A stretch of 5,587 nucleotides of DNA from an uncultured Verrucomicrobiota bacterium (GCA_947174645.1 CAMWJR010000055.1:1-5587), one strand, 5' to 3'; counted from the stretch's first letter, positions 1 through 5,587 are shown. Notes: generated by a model from the sequence alone, not told the origin. Numbers and translations are program-made.

Positions 1-1713
1 TTTCTGGGCCTGTTGTTGGGGGTGTGCATTGTTTGAAGCCTTGTCCTTGTCCTTGTCCTTGTCCTTGTCCTTAGGGGCCCCATTATCCGCATTTGGCTCT
101 TTGTCAGTGTTATTTTGAGGATCTTCTTTCTGTTCAGAGTCTTTATTATCTCGGTCGGGATCTGATGGGTTCTGGTCGTTCTGGTCGTTCTGGTCGTTCT
201 GGTCGTTCTGGTCGTTCTGGTCGGGATCCTTTGGAGGTGTCAGGTCCTCTAATTTTTTAATACGATCGTCAACGTATTTCCAATTTTTTTTCGCGTCGTC
301 AAAATTTTGATTTAGCCCAATGGCATTGGAAAATGCATCGCGGCTTGCCTCCCATTGCGCGCGTTTTTCTTGAGCAGTTGGAAGAGTTTCTCCGTATTTG
401 AAGAGTGTGTTCCCAAGGTTGTAATAAATTTTTTCCTGCAGATTAACGGGAGCTTCTTGGAGCGCCTTTTGAAATGTTTCGATGGCTTCAGGATATCGTT
501 GCAGAGCGGTAAGCGTTGTAGCCTGGTTAAAAGTTTTTTCGTGGGTATTTGTATTGGTCTGCTCGTAAAAATGGAGCGCATCCTCGTATTGGCCCTGCTG
601 GAAAAGTTTTTCTCCAAGACTTTCACGTGCTAAGGTTTGTGAAACGGACAATGTCCAGAGAAGCCCAAAAACCAAGAAAATTGAAAGCTTATAATAGGCT
701 GAGATTCCATAGCGAGGAGGTCGGCGAGCGGTTCCGATGAGCATTTCAATTAACAATAGTGCGAGTGCTGACAGTAAGAACCATTGATAACGTTCGCAGG
801 GAACGTGTTCAACCGACATATCGGCTTCCTGGGTAAGACTGAGTGGAAATTGTTTTTTGAGTTCCTGGAGCAATAATGGACCCAAGTCAGCGGTGAATGG
901 GTGATAATGTCCTCCTGTTTCATCGGCTAACTTTTTTAATGTCGCCTCATCGAGTACCGTCTTGATGACATTGCCATAGCGATCCTGAAGATCTTGAACC
1001 CTTCCGTCATCTAGCGTAATGGGAATGGTTGTTCCTTCCGTTGAACCGATACCGACGCTGTAGACACAAACGTCTTTGGGGAGGTTGATGCTCAAACTTC
1101 GCCCTTCGACTAAATCTTCGCCGTCGGAAAAGACAAAAAGCACCTTTTGATTAGGAGAGGATTCGTAGACCGTTTCTGCGATACGTAACATCGTACTCAA
1201 CGATGTCCCAGGAACGGGAATAATATCGGTGTCGAGCATCTGTAGACTGTGCGCAAACGTGGCATAATCTAAAGTTAGCGGGCACTGCAAAAAGGCTTCT
1301 GCGGCAAAGGCGATGAGCCCTACGCGATGGCCAGGAACTTGGCGTAAAAATTCGAGAATCAAGAGTTTCGTGCGTTCGAGACGATTGGGATTCGTATCCT
1401 CGGCTAACATGCTTTTGGAAACGTCAACAGCGAATAGCAGATCGACGCCTCTCGGTTTCGTTGCGCGTTCTTCCTCTCCGAACTGGGGGCGACAAAGCGC
1501 GATGCCCACCAATAAAGCCGCGGCGACAAATAAAAAGTGCTTCCACTTTCGGCGCACGGGGCTGTCGTTGGCCATCAGGATTGGTGCTAGCCGCTCTGTA
1601 GCAAAACGAGCGAGCCGACGTTTCCGACGTGCTGCAGCGTAAGTGCTACCAAAGAAGAGGAACAGGATCAGCAACGGTAAAAAGATAAGCGCAATGTCAC
1701 GGTTCAAGCTCAT
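1..1713 (-). CDS. batB: BatB-like VWA protein fused to a BatC-like TPR domain, C-terminus cut by the window edge
   Basis: This is a Bat operon membrane protein with 571 codons visible; no stop is reached before position 1. Hydrophobic segments lie at about residues 6-22 and 60-74. A VWA domain follows at about 88-285 with metal-site (MIDAS) residues D97-x-S99-x-S101, T147 of PLT and D197 of FSDGE. Two more hydrophobic segments lie at about 311-327 and 343-361. TPR-like helices cover about 364-480, and a low-complexity tail rich in Asp, Gln, Asn and Lys starts near 489. Arg/Lys clusters at 29-58 and 330-334 place those loops in the cytoplasm, so the VWA and TPR parts are probably periplasmic. 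The ATG overlaps the batA stop as ATGA and has no Shine-Dalgarno sequence, which suggests translational coupling. VWA domains of this family are thought to mediate metal-dependent protein contacts with MoxR-type partners. BatB and BatC are separate in many genomes but VWA-TPR fusions are known. The family call is firm; the cellular role is not established. Confidence 0.93.
   Translation of the reverse strand, partial: MSLNRDIALIFLPLLILFLFFGSTYAAARRKRRLARFATERLAPILMANDSPVRRKWKHFLFVAAALLVGIALCRPQFGEEERATKPRGVDLLFAVDVSKSMLAEDTNPNRLERTKLLILEFLRQVPGHRVGLIAFAAEAFLQCPLTLDYATFAHSLQMLDTDIIPVPGTSLSTMLRIAETVYESSPNQKVLFVFSDGEDLVEGRSLSINLPKDVCVYSVGIGSTEGTTIPITLDDGRVQDLQDRYGNVIKTVLDEATLKKLADETGGHYHPFTADLGPLLLQELKKQFPLSLTQEADMSVEHVPCERYQWFLLSALALLLIEMLIGTARRPPRYGISAYYKLSIFLVFGLLWTLSVSQTLARESLGEKLFQQGQYEDALHFYEQTNTNTHEKTFNQATTLTALQRYPEAIETFQKALQEAPVNLQEKIYYNLGNTLFKYGETLPTAQEKRAQWEASRDAFSNAIGLNQNFDDAKKNWKYVDDRIKKLEDLTPPKDPDQNDQNDQNDQNDQNDQNPSDPDRDNKDSEQKEDPQNNTDKEPNADNGAPKDKDKDKDKDKASNNAHPQQQAQK
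41..70 (-). repeat. 6-bp tandem repeat, five copies, coding for Lys-Asp repeats
   Basis: Five identical copies of TTGTCC on the plus strand read as alternating Lys-Asp (residues 548-558, KDKDKDKDKDK) in the tail of the BatB/C-like protein. The unit is a multiple of three, so copy-number change would alter length without a frameshift. The copies are identical at the DNA level. Confidence 0.95.
169..222 (-). repeat. 9-bp tandem repeat, six copies, coding for Asp-Gln-Asn repeats
   Basis: Six perfect copies of GTTCTGGTC on the plus strand encode (Asp-Gln-Asn)6, residues 498-515 of the BatB/C-like protein, just after the TPR region. No copy has a synonymous change, which points to recent expansion by slippage. 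There are no spacers, so this is not a CRISPR array. Confidence 0.96.
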
Positions 1714-2738
1714 GGGATGCGTTGTAGTTTTGTCGCTCGAAGGAGAAATTCGAGGAGCAGTAATAACATTGCGACGGCAACAAACCACGGGAACCATTCA
1801 TCGATGATCGCGTATTGTTGTAGTTTTACGTCCGTTTTTTCGAGCTGATCGATGGTCTCATAAATTTGGGAAAACTCCTCGCGATTTTCGGCGCGAAAGA
1901 ACTGGCCTTGGGTTTGCTCGGCGATCGCGCGCAACGGGGCTTCATCGAGCTCTGTCATATACTGAACCGCGATGTATTTCCCGTCGTAATCCGTTTGTAT
2001 GCGCCCCTGCTCGTCGGTAACGGCGAAGGGGACGAGGCCGGACTTCCCGACGCCAATTGTATAAATTTTAATCCCAAGCGCCGCCGCCGCTTCGGCCGCG
2101 ACAACCGGCGATAGCGTACCACAATTATTGTCGCCGTCGGTAACGAGTACGATAATTTTACTTTTGGCCTGGCTATTTTTGAGTCGATTGGCACACATGC
2201 AGATCGTATCACCAATCGCTGTGCCATCTTCGATCAACTTCACGTGAAGTCGCCGTAGATTGTCTTTGAGCCAAGTGTGATTGAGTGTGAGAGGGCTTAC
2301 GAGGTACGGCTCGCCGGCAAAAGCACACATTCCAAGACGATCATTAGGGCGATTTTCGATAAACACCTTCGTGACCTCTTTGGCAATATCGAGGCGCGTG
2401 ATCGTCTTTTCTCGATCGCTAAAATCGAGACCCATCATCGACCCCGAAACATCAATCGCAAGCATAATGTCAACGCCGCTTGAATTGACTTCCGTGAATT
2501 TCGATACCCACTGGGGGCGCGCTAGAGCAATAACGATAGCCGAAAGCGCTCCGAAGCGAAGCATAGAAAGAATCGGGCGTTGTTTCGGCTTTTGGGTAAA
2601 GCATTTTTTAATGCCATCGACCGACGAAAACTTGAACGTGGCGTACCGAACATATTTTTGCTTCAATGCGAAAAATACCGGCAGCAGCAACAGCAGCCAT
2701 AAGAAGTATGGATCATGAAATGTAAAGCTTTGGGTCAT
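1710..2738 (-). CDS. batA: BatA-like VWA inner-membrane protein
   Basis: This 342-residue protein has the standard BatA size and layout. Two N-terminal membrane segments lie at about 11-25 and 57-73, followed by the conserved ALARPQW stretch (71-77). The VWA domain covers about 88-290, and a C-terminal membrane helix lies at about 315-334. The metal-site residues are intact: D96-x-S98-x-S100, T151 in SPLT and D201 in VTDGD. The Lys/Arg-rich loop between the first two helices is probably cytoplasmic, which puts the VWA domain in the periplasm. Bat proteins are linked to stress tolerance in Leptospira, Francisella and Bacteroides, but the molecular function is unsettled. The start overlaps the stop of the upstream gene by 4 bp (ATGA), as its own stop does with batB. 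No Shine-Dalgarno sequence precedes it, so it is probably translated by reinitiation. The family call is very secure. Confidence 0.95.
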   Translation of the reverse strand: MTQSFTFHDPYFLWLLLLLPVFFALKQKYVRYATFKFSSVDGIKKCFTQKPKQRPILSMLRFGALSAIVIALARPQWVSKFTEVNSSGVDIMLAIDVSGSMMGLDFSDREKTITRLDIAKEVTKVFIENRPNDRLGMCAFAGEPYLVSPLTLNHTWLKDNLRRLHVKLIEDGTAIGDTICMCANRLKNSQAKSKIIVLVTDGDNNCGTLSPVVAAEAAAALGIKIYTIGVGKSGLVPFAVTDEQGRIQTDYDGKYIAVQYMTELDEAPLRAIAEQTQGQFFRAENREEFSQIYETIDQLEKTDVKLQQYAIIDEWFPWFVAVAMLLLLLEFLLRATKLQRIP

Positions 2739-3343
2739 GTCGCGGGAGTCGATTTAGGCTTGCGGTGGTGGATCCGTACAAAGCGCGCGAAGCGGCAGGT
2801 TTTAATAAAAAGCTCTTTTTGGACGTCTTCCGTCAGCGCCTCTCGGGCAAATTTCGCGACGTCGGAGGACTGCAAAACGTCGGACAGTAGGGCAACCTGT
2901 TGCCATGAAAACTGTGTTGATTTACTAAAAAGGTTGAGGAATTCTTCTGTCGTTCGGCAGGTCAGAGGAAGGTGGTATTCGCGCTGCAGATATGATTTGA
3001 GGGCGAAACACAGAGCACTGCAAAAATGAGGCGCTTGCCCAAGCAGTTGGCGAGATTTTTTGAGGTCGCTTAGAAGCTGTTGATACGAGGTAAGCGGTAG
3101 GGCAGGAAGCGCAGTAGAGCGGCGATACCAACGCCATAACATCCCGAGTAAAAATAGACCCAACAAGATACCCAATGTTGTCAAAATAGGGACACGATAA
3201 TCCCCAATCGGCAAAGGAGGAATCTCGGGTAGAAGCTCCTTGGGAACCTCGATGTCTTCCGCAACAACTGCGGGACTCGCCATTAATGACGAAACTGAGC
3301 CGCATGCCACTGCGTAAAAAAAACCGAATCGAAAGATTCCCAT
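2735..3343 (-). CDS. DUF4381-like membrane protein, first gene of the Bat operon
   Basis: The protein has 202 residues. An N-terminal hydrophobic segment with a likely signal peptidase I site after A28 (VVA before ED) is followed by a short proline-rich periplasmic stretch (33-50). A membrane helix at about 51-70 ends in WRWYRR, so the rest (76-202) should be cytoplasmic. The segment around 116-136, with LKSYLQREYHLPL followed by TTEEFL, matches the pattern of DUF4381 proteins and of BatD C-termini. DUF4381 genes typically sit next to batA, as here. The role is unknown; it may be an assembly partner of the VWA proteins. C14 after Y-A-V-A resembles a weak lipobox, but the -3 residue is a poor fit. 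No alternative in-frame start lies between this ATG and an upstream TGA. No Shine-Dalgarno sequence is present. Family assignment is moderate because the sequence is divergent. Confidence 0.82.
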   Translation of the reverse strand: MGIFRFGFFYAVACGSVSSLMASPAVVAEDIEVPKELLPEIPPLPIGDYRVPILTTLGILLGLFLLGMLWRWYRRSTALPALPLTSYQQLLSDLKKSRQLLGQAPHFCSALCFALKSYLQREYHLPLTCRTTEEFLNLFSKSTQFSWQQVALLSDVLQSSDVAKFAREALTEDVQKELFIKTCRFARFVRIHHRKPKSTPAT

Positions 3344-3355
3344 GGGTTGATCTTT

Positions 3356-3383
3356 AGGGTAGGCGGGATGAGTAAATTGTCAA
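3356..3383 (-). promoter_or_regulatory. Candidate sigma-70 promoter of the Bat operon
   Basis: On the minus strand a perfect -35 box TTGACA (3383-3378) is followed, after 16 bp, by TACCCT (3361-3356), which keeps the key T, A and final T of a -10 box. Only 12 nt separate the -10 from the ATG at 3343, so the 5' leader would be about 5 nt long. This is inferred from motif matching only; the -10 match is weak. Confidence 0.45.
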
Positions 3384-3422
3384 TACATGCGCTTGTTTCA
3401 TGGAAATTTTCGCGACACATAC

Positions 3423-3449
3423 TTGAACTTTTTGGGAAAATTCTATAGC
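3423..3449 (+). promoter_or_regulatory. Candidate promoter of pheS directly before its start codon
   Basis: TTGAAC (3423-3428) and TATAGC (3444-3449) each match four of six consensus bases, with a short 15-bp spacer. The pheS ATG begins 7 nt after the -10 box, so transcription would begin at or next to the start codon. This is motif-based, and another promoter further upstream is possible. Confidence 0.35.
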
Positions 3450-3456
3450 TGGACGT

Positions 3457-4500
3457 ATGGAGTTATTGCGGAGTGATCTCGTTGAGGAGGCGCGCGAAAA
3501 AATTGCCACAGTTGACTCATCGTCGGCGTTGGAGTCGTTAAAGGCGGAGTTTTTAGGCCCCAATGGTGTGATTCGAAAAGCGAGTCAGGCCGTGCGACAG
3601 TTAACGCCCGAAGAACGACCAGCATTTGGACATCAGTTGAACACGGTGAAAGATGCGATTGTGTCGCTCTTCATTACTAAGGCGCAAGAACTCTCCGATC
3701 GAAATCTCTTAAGTCAGCTGCCGCAATCACTTGATGTTACGCTCAACGCGCGAGATTTATGGCGTGGAAGTATTCATCCGTTGACCCAGGTTCGCGAAGA
3801 ACTGGAAGATATTTTTCATCAAATTGGGTTTGTGACTGTTGATGGTCCCGAAGTCGAAACAGAGTGGTTCTGTTTTGATGCACTTAATACACCGCCATCA
3901 CACCCGGCCCGCGATGCCATGGATACCTTTTTTTTACCCGAAGATGTGACGATGCATACAACGAGTAAGCACGCTGATGAGCGCTACATTTTGCGTTCCC
4001 ATACCTCGACGGTCCAGATTCGGACGATGCTTAAAGAAAAACCGCCGTTACGTGTTGTTTCTCCCGGACGGACTTTTCGACGCGATACGGTAGATGCCAC
4101 GCACAGCGCGAACTTTCACCAGTTTGAGGCCCTCTATGTCGACGAGCGCGTTTCAGTGTGCGATCTCTACGCGACTCTTGATTATGCCATGAAGCGATTT
4201 TTTGGGAAAAATACCCAAACACGGTTACGTCCGAGCTTCTTCCCATTTACCGAGCCGAGCTTTGAAATGGATTTTCGTGCACAAAATATCGGTAAGCTCA
4301 GTGATCAATGGATCGAAGTTTTGGGATGTGGCCTTGTCGATCCCAATGTTTTTGAGGCCGTCGGGATTGATCCAACTCGTTATGCCGGTTTCGCAGCGGG
4401 ATTTGGCATTGAACGCCTCGCGATGTTACGCTACGGTATTGATGACGTACGCCTGTTTTACCAAAATGATCTCCGGTTTTTAGACCAGTTCGCTCGGTAA
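3457..4500 (+). CDS. pheS: Phenylalanine--tRNA ligase alpha subunit
   Basis: PheS is the catalytic alpha subunit of the cytoplasmic (alpha-beta)2 enzyme that charges tRNA-Phe with phenylalanine using ATP. The protein has 347 residues, the normal bacterial length. The N-terminal coiled-coil tRNA-binding arm (about 1-90) contains the hallmark TPEERPAFG. The class II catalytic core has motif 1 around HPAR (149-152) and motif 2 FRRDTVDATHSANFHQFE (207-224). The phenylalanine-pocket segment is RPSFFPFTEPSFEMDF (258-273), and motif 3 lies around GFAAGFGIERLAML (311-324). An upstream in-frame TGA at 3424 with no other start codon between fixes the ATG. There is no usable Shine-Dalgarno sequence; the only GGA lies 3 nt before the ATG. 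No pheT, rplT or infC is adjacent: the next gene is convergent. Residue A314 stands where many homologues have Phe (GFAFG). The identification is certain. Confidence 0.98.
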   Translation: MELLRSDLVEEAREKIATVDSSSALESLKAEFLGPNGVIRKASQAVRQLTPEERPAFGHQLNTVKDAIVSLFITKAQELSDRNLLSQLPQSLDVTLNARDLWRGSIHPLTQVREELEDIFHQIGFVTVDGPEVETEWFCFDALNTPPSHPARDAMDTFFLPEDVTMHTTSKHADERYILRSHTSTVQIRTMLKEKPPLRVVSPGRTFRRDTVDATHSANFHQFEALYVDERVSVCDLYATLDYAMKRFFGKNTQTRLRPSFFPFTEPSFEMDFRAQNIGKLSDQWIEVLGCGLVDPNVFEAVGIDPTRYAGFAAGFGIERLAMLRYGIDDVRLFYQNDLRFLDQFAR

Positions 4501-4504
4501 TGAA

Positions 4505-4858
4505 TTAGGATGCGCGCTGGAAGTAGCTGACGGAGTTGTAATCGACGAGCGTGATTTTAACGAGTTGAGAGACGCTCAACTCGACGCTATTGACCTGCTT
4601 CCCAATCCGCTTTTTAAGCTGTGTTTTCGGTACATTGGGAACCGGAACGGTTTTCGAAAGACTGTGGAGCGAGGTTAACGGGGGGATTTTTGTTGCCTTG
4701 GAACTTTTGCGATCGCGGTAGATGGCCGCCTTACGGTGCTGTAGTTTGCGATGAGGAACGACCTGCCAACTGTCACTCGGAATTTTGGGTCTTTTCCGAA
4801 CGATAAATTCATCTTCGAATTCATTAGTTTCATCAACAATCTTTTTTCTTCTTCCCAT
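4505..4858 (-). CDS. Small basic protein of unknown family, coupled to the type III chaperone gene
   Basis: The protein has 117 residues and I do not recognise a family. After the first basic cluster (GRRKK) comes a short acidic patch (about 9-17). The rest is rich in Lys, Arg, Ser and Pro (about 25 Lys/Arg in all) and looks disordered up to about residue 90. The C-terminal 25 residues, with VELSVSQLVKITLVDY, look like a short folded beta/helix element. No signal peptide or membrane helix is visible. The start is one of two adjacent ATGs (4861 and 4858); the second has the better 5-nt spacing from a strong AGGGAGG site. The gene follows the CesT-like chaperone gene by 10 nt, the usual position for the chaperone's cargo, so a secreted substrate or a secretion-apparatus accessory is plausible inference. 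A nucleic-acid-binding role is an alternative given the charge. Its stop lies 4 bp from the pheS stop. Confidence 0.72.
   Translation of the reverse strand: MGRRKKIVDETNEFEDEFIVRKRPKIPSDSWQVVPHRKLQHRKAAIYRDRKSSKATKIPPLTSLHSLSKTVPVPNVPKTQLKKRIGKQVNSVELSVSQLVKITLVDYNSVSYFQRAS
4561..4583. other. 9-bp perfect stem-loop near the pheS / small-gene convergence
   Basis: CGAGTTGAG (4561-4569) and CTCAACTCG (4575-4583) are perfect inverted repeats around a 5-nt loop. The hairpin lies inside the C-terminal codons of the small basic gene and about 60 nt past the pheS stop. It lacks a T-run on either strand, so it is not a classical intrinsic terminator, though it could stall or protect the pheS transcript end. 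It may also be a chance product of the coding sequence. Confidence 0.5.
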
Positions 4859-4863
4859 CATGT

Positions 4864-4870
4864 CCTCCCT
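4864..4870 (-). promoter_or_regulatory. Strong ribosome binding site AGGGAGG of the small basic gene
   Basis: AGGGAGG on the minus strand ends 5 nt before the ATG at 4858 and only 2 nt before the ATG at 4861, which favours the second start. It overlaps the last two bases of the chaperone's TAG stop, so translation of the two genes is probably coupled. It is the clearest Shine-Dalgarno sequence in the window. Confidence 0.85.
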
Positions 4871-5357
4871 AATATTTCCAGGAACCGTACTCTTTTTCTT
4901 CCGTTTTAGGCTTGGAATCTTCTTCGAGTAGTAGTTCCGCTTCGCTGCAGATGTCATCAATTCGCTTCATCCAGGCCTCAGCAACATCGACAAAGACCGC
5001 GATGTCGTCTTCGAAATTTTCGACTTCGCGCAACGGTAACTCAAATTTGCGCTGCAATACCAGAGTTTGTGTCTGTTTATCGAGTGCAAAGGTAGAACCG
5101 TTTGAAATCCGCCAAAAGAAGTTTGCTTCAAGTAAAATCCCTAAAACCAATTCCTTAGCCGCAAATGGGACGACGCTGATGTATGCGTACACAATGAGTT
5201 CATGGCGCTCCTCATCGAGCTCTAGATTGAGCACAATCTTTTCGTCTAAGAGGATTAAACATCGGTTATTCGCATCTAATTCAAGGGGTAAATCGAGCAC
5301 TTTCCCCAGTTGCTTCAGTAAACCATTAACTTCTGTTTTATCCTCCGCGTTTCCCAT
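4869..5357 (-). CDS. CesT/SycE-family type III secretion chaperone
   Basis: The 162-residue acidic protein fits the class I type III chaperone family (Tir chaperone CesT type). These are small cytoplasmic dimers that hold secretion substrates partly unfolded for delivery to the injectisome. The family pattern is visible in order: an N-terminal helix with LLKQLGKVLDLPLELD (13-28), beta strands with CLILLDEKIVLNLEL (33-47) and LIVYAYI (54-60), the helix AAKELVLGILLEAN (66-79), a strand pair around STFALD (88-93) and TLVLQRKFELP (98-108), and a C-terminal helix ending near AEAWMKRI (126-133). An acidic tail (139-155) follows. I chose the ATG at 5357 because the only longer in-frame start, a TTG at 5420, lies inside a terminator hairpin; an AGGG lies just upstream of 5357. 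The cargo cannot be read from sequence, but the coupled downstream gene is the first candidate. CesT-like folds occasionally occur outside type III systems. Confidence 0.85.
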   Translation of the reverse strand: MGNAEDKTEVNGLLKQLGKVLDLPLELDANNRCLILLDEKIVLNLELDEERHELIVYAYISVVPFAAKELVLGILLEANFFWRISNGSTFALDKQTQTLVLQRKFELPLREVENFEDDIAVFVDVAEAWMKRIDDICSEAELLLEEDSKPKTEEKEYGSWKY

Positions 5358-5377
5358 CTTCCCTGCGCCCTGGCGAA

Positions 5378-5406
5378 GATAAAATTGATTTTTACAATTT
5401 TCGCAA
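5378..5406 (-). promoter_or_regulatory. Weak candidate promoter of the chaperone operon
   Basis: On the minus strand TTGCGA (5406-5401, four of six -35 matches) and TTTATC (5383-5378, three of six -10 matches) are 17 bp apart in an A/T-rich stretch. They lie just after the terminator T-run and about 20 nt before the chaperone ATG. The position is sensible for a new transcript but the match is poor. Confidence 0.3.
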
Positions 5407-5407
5407 T

Positions 5408-5435
5408 AAAAAAACGCCAAATTAACATTGGCGTT
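5408..5435 (-). terminator. Rho-independent terminator of the gene entering from the right
   Basis: On the minus strand AACGCCAA (5435-5428), a 7-nt loop and TTGGCGTT (5420-5413) form a perfect 8-bp stem. It runs directly into a T-tract, seven Ts in a row counting the two at the stem end. It lies 24 nt after the stop at 5460. Confidence 0.85.
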
Positions 5436-5459
5436 CCGACACTTAAAAATAAAGGTTCT

Positions 5460-5587
5460 TTAATTTGCGATCACGAGGCTTGGAACAGCCGTATTGGGAT
5501 CTCCAGAGAGAAGGTCAAATAGGTGTTTAAGGAGCATAAATGTGGTCTTTGAATCGAGGTCGTTATCGGCGATATAGAACCACTTAC
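5460..5587 (-). CDS. 3' end of an unidentified gene (last 41 codons)
   Basis: One minus-strand frame is open from the right edge to a TAA at 5462-5460 and encodes a 41-residue C-terminus. It begins KWFYIADNDLDSKTTFMLLK and ends in PSLVIAN. The mix of aromatic, acidic and helical hydrophobic residues looks like real protein, and the intrinsic terminator 24 nt beyond the stop supports a genuine gene end. The other two frames on this strand contain stops. I do not recognise the family from so short a piece. The terminator suggests it is in a separate transcription unit from the chaperone. Confidence 0.75.
   Translation of the reverse strand, partial: KWFYIADNDLDSKTTFMLLKHLFDLLSGDPNTAVPSLVIAN

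Noticed and set aside
169..222. Short-spaced repeat as a possible CRISPR or iteron array
   Set aside because: Units are directly adjacent without spacers and are read in frame as Asp-Gln-Asn within a protein.
312..633. Open frames on both strands inside the TPR part of the BatB/C-like gene
   Set aside because: The in-frame TPR protein continues without interruption through this stretch; the others have low-complexity Lys/Arg or Phe/Leu content typical of shadow frames.
2281..2718. 145-codon plus-strand frame opposite batA
   Set aside because: It is antisense to the conserved VWA domain, with no ribosome binding site or recognisable domain.
4859..4960. Longer form of the small basic protein starting at 4960
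   Set aside because: It would overlap the chaperone's C-terminal codons by about 90 nt, whereas the strong AGGGAGG site sits right before the ATG pair at 4861/4858.
4912..5382. Plus-strand serine-rich open frame opposite the chaperone
   Set aside because: The serine runs are the complement of Glu/Asp and Leu codons in the chaperone. It has no ribosome binding site and no family resemblance.
5358..5420. In-frame N-terminal extension of the chaperone from a TTG, with a CENC zinc-knuckle-like motif
   Set aside because: The TTG lies in the stem of the terminator, has no ribosome binding site, and a lone CxxC without a second pair is not a metal site. CesT proteins do not have such an extension.

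Overview
The window looks like chromosomal DNA of a Gram-negative, double-membraned bacterium of intermediate G+C. It carries a Bat (von Willebrand factor A) membrane-protein operon, a bacterial phenylalanyl-tRNA synthetase alpha subunit, and a CesT-type chaperone of type III secretion. That combination fits the Planctomycetes-Verrucomicrobia-Chlamydiae group, perhaps a host-associated verrucomicrobial or chlamydia-like lineage. This placement is inferred from gene content only; no rRNA or phylogeny is available here.

Layout, left to right. Positions 1-3343 hold three overlapping minus-strand genes. In transcription order they are a DUF4381-like single-span membrane protein (3343-2735), BatA (2738-1710), and a BatB-like VWA protein fused to a BatC-like TPR domain (1713 to beyond position 1). 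The last gene runs off the left edge, so its C-terminus is missing. Both junctions are ATGA stop/start overlaps, so the three are probably translationally coupled. The 113-bp gap 3344-3456 separates this operon from the divergent pheS (3457-4500, plus strand). Both genes facing the gap lack a Shine-Dalgarno sequence and have promoter-like boxes very close to their start codons.

Positions 4505-5357 hold two minus-strand genes: a CesT/SycE-type secretion chaperone (5357-4869) and, coupled to it through a strong ribosome binding site, a small very basic protein of unknown family (4858-4505). The small gene meets pheS tail to tail with 4 bp between the stop codons. A minus-strand intrinsic terminator (5435-5408) separates this pair from the last 41 codons of another minus-strand gene that enters from the right edge (5587-5460).

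How the genes work together. The Bat proteins probably form an inner-membrane complex. Their charge pattern puts both VWA domains and the TPR domain in the periplasm, with the DUF4381-like partner's soluble part in the cytoplasm. PheS is the housekeeping catalytic subunit, and no pheT lies immediately downstream. The chaperone and its small neighbour have the arrangement typical of a type III chaperone and its cargo. They are the best candidates for undescribed biology here.
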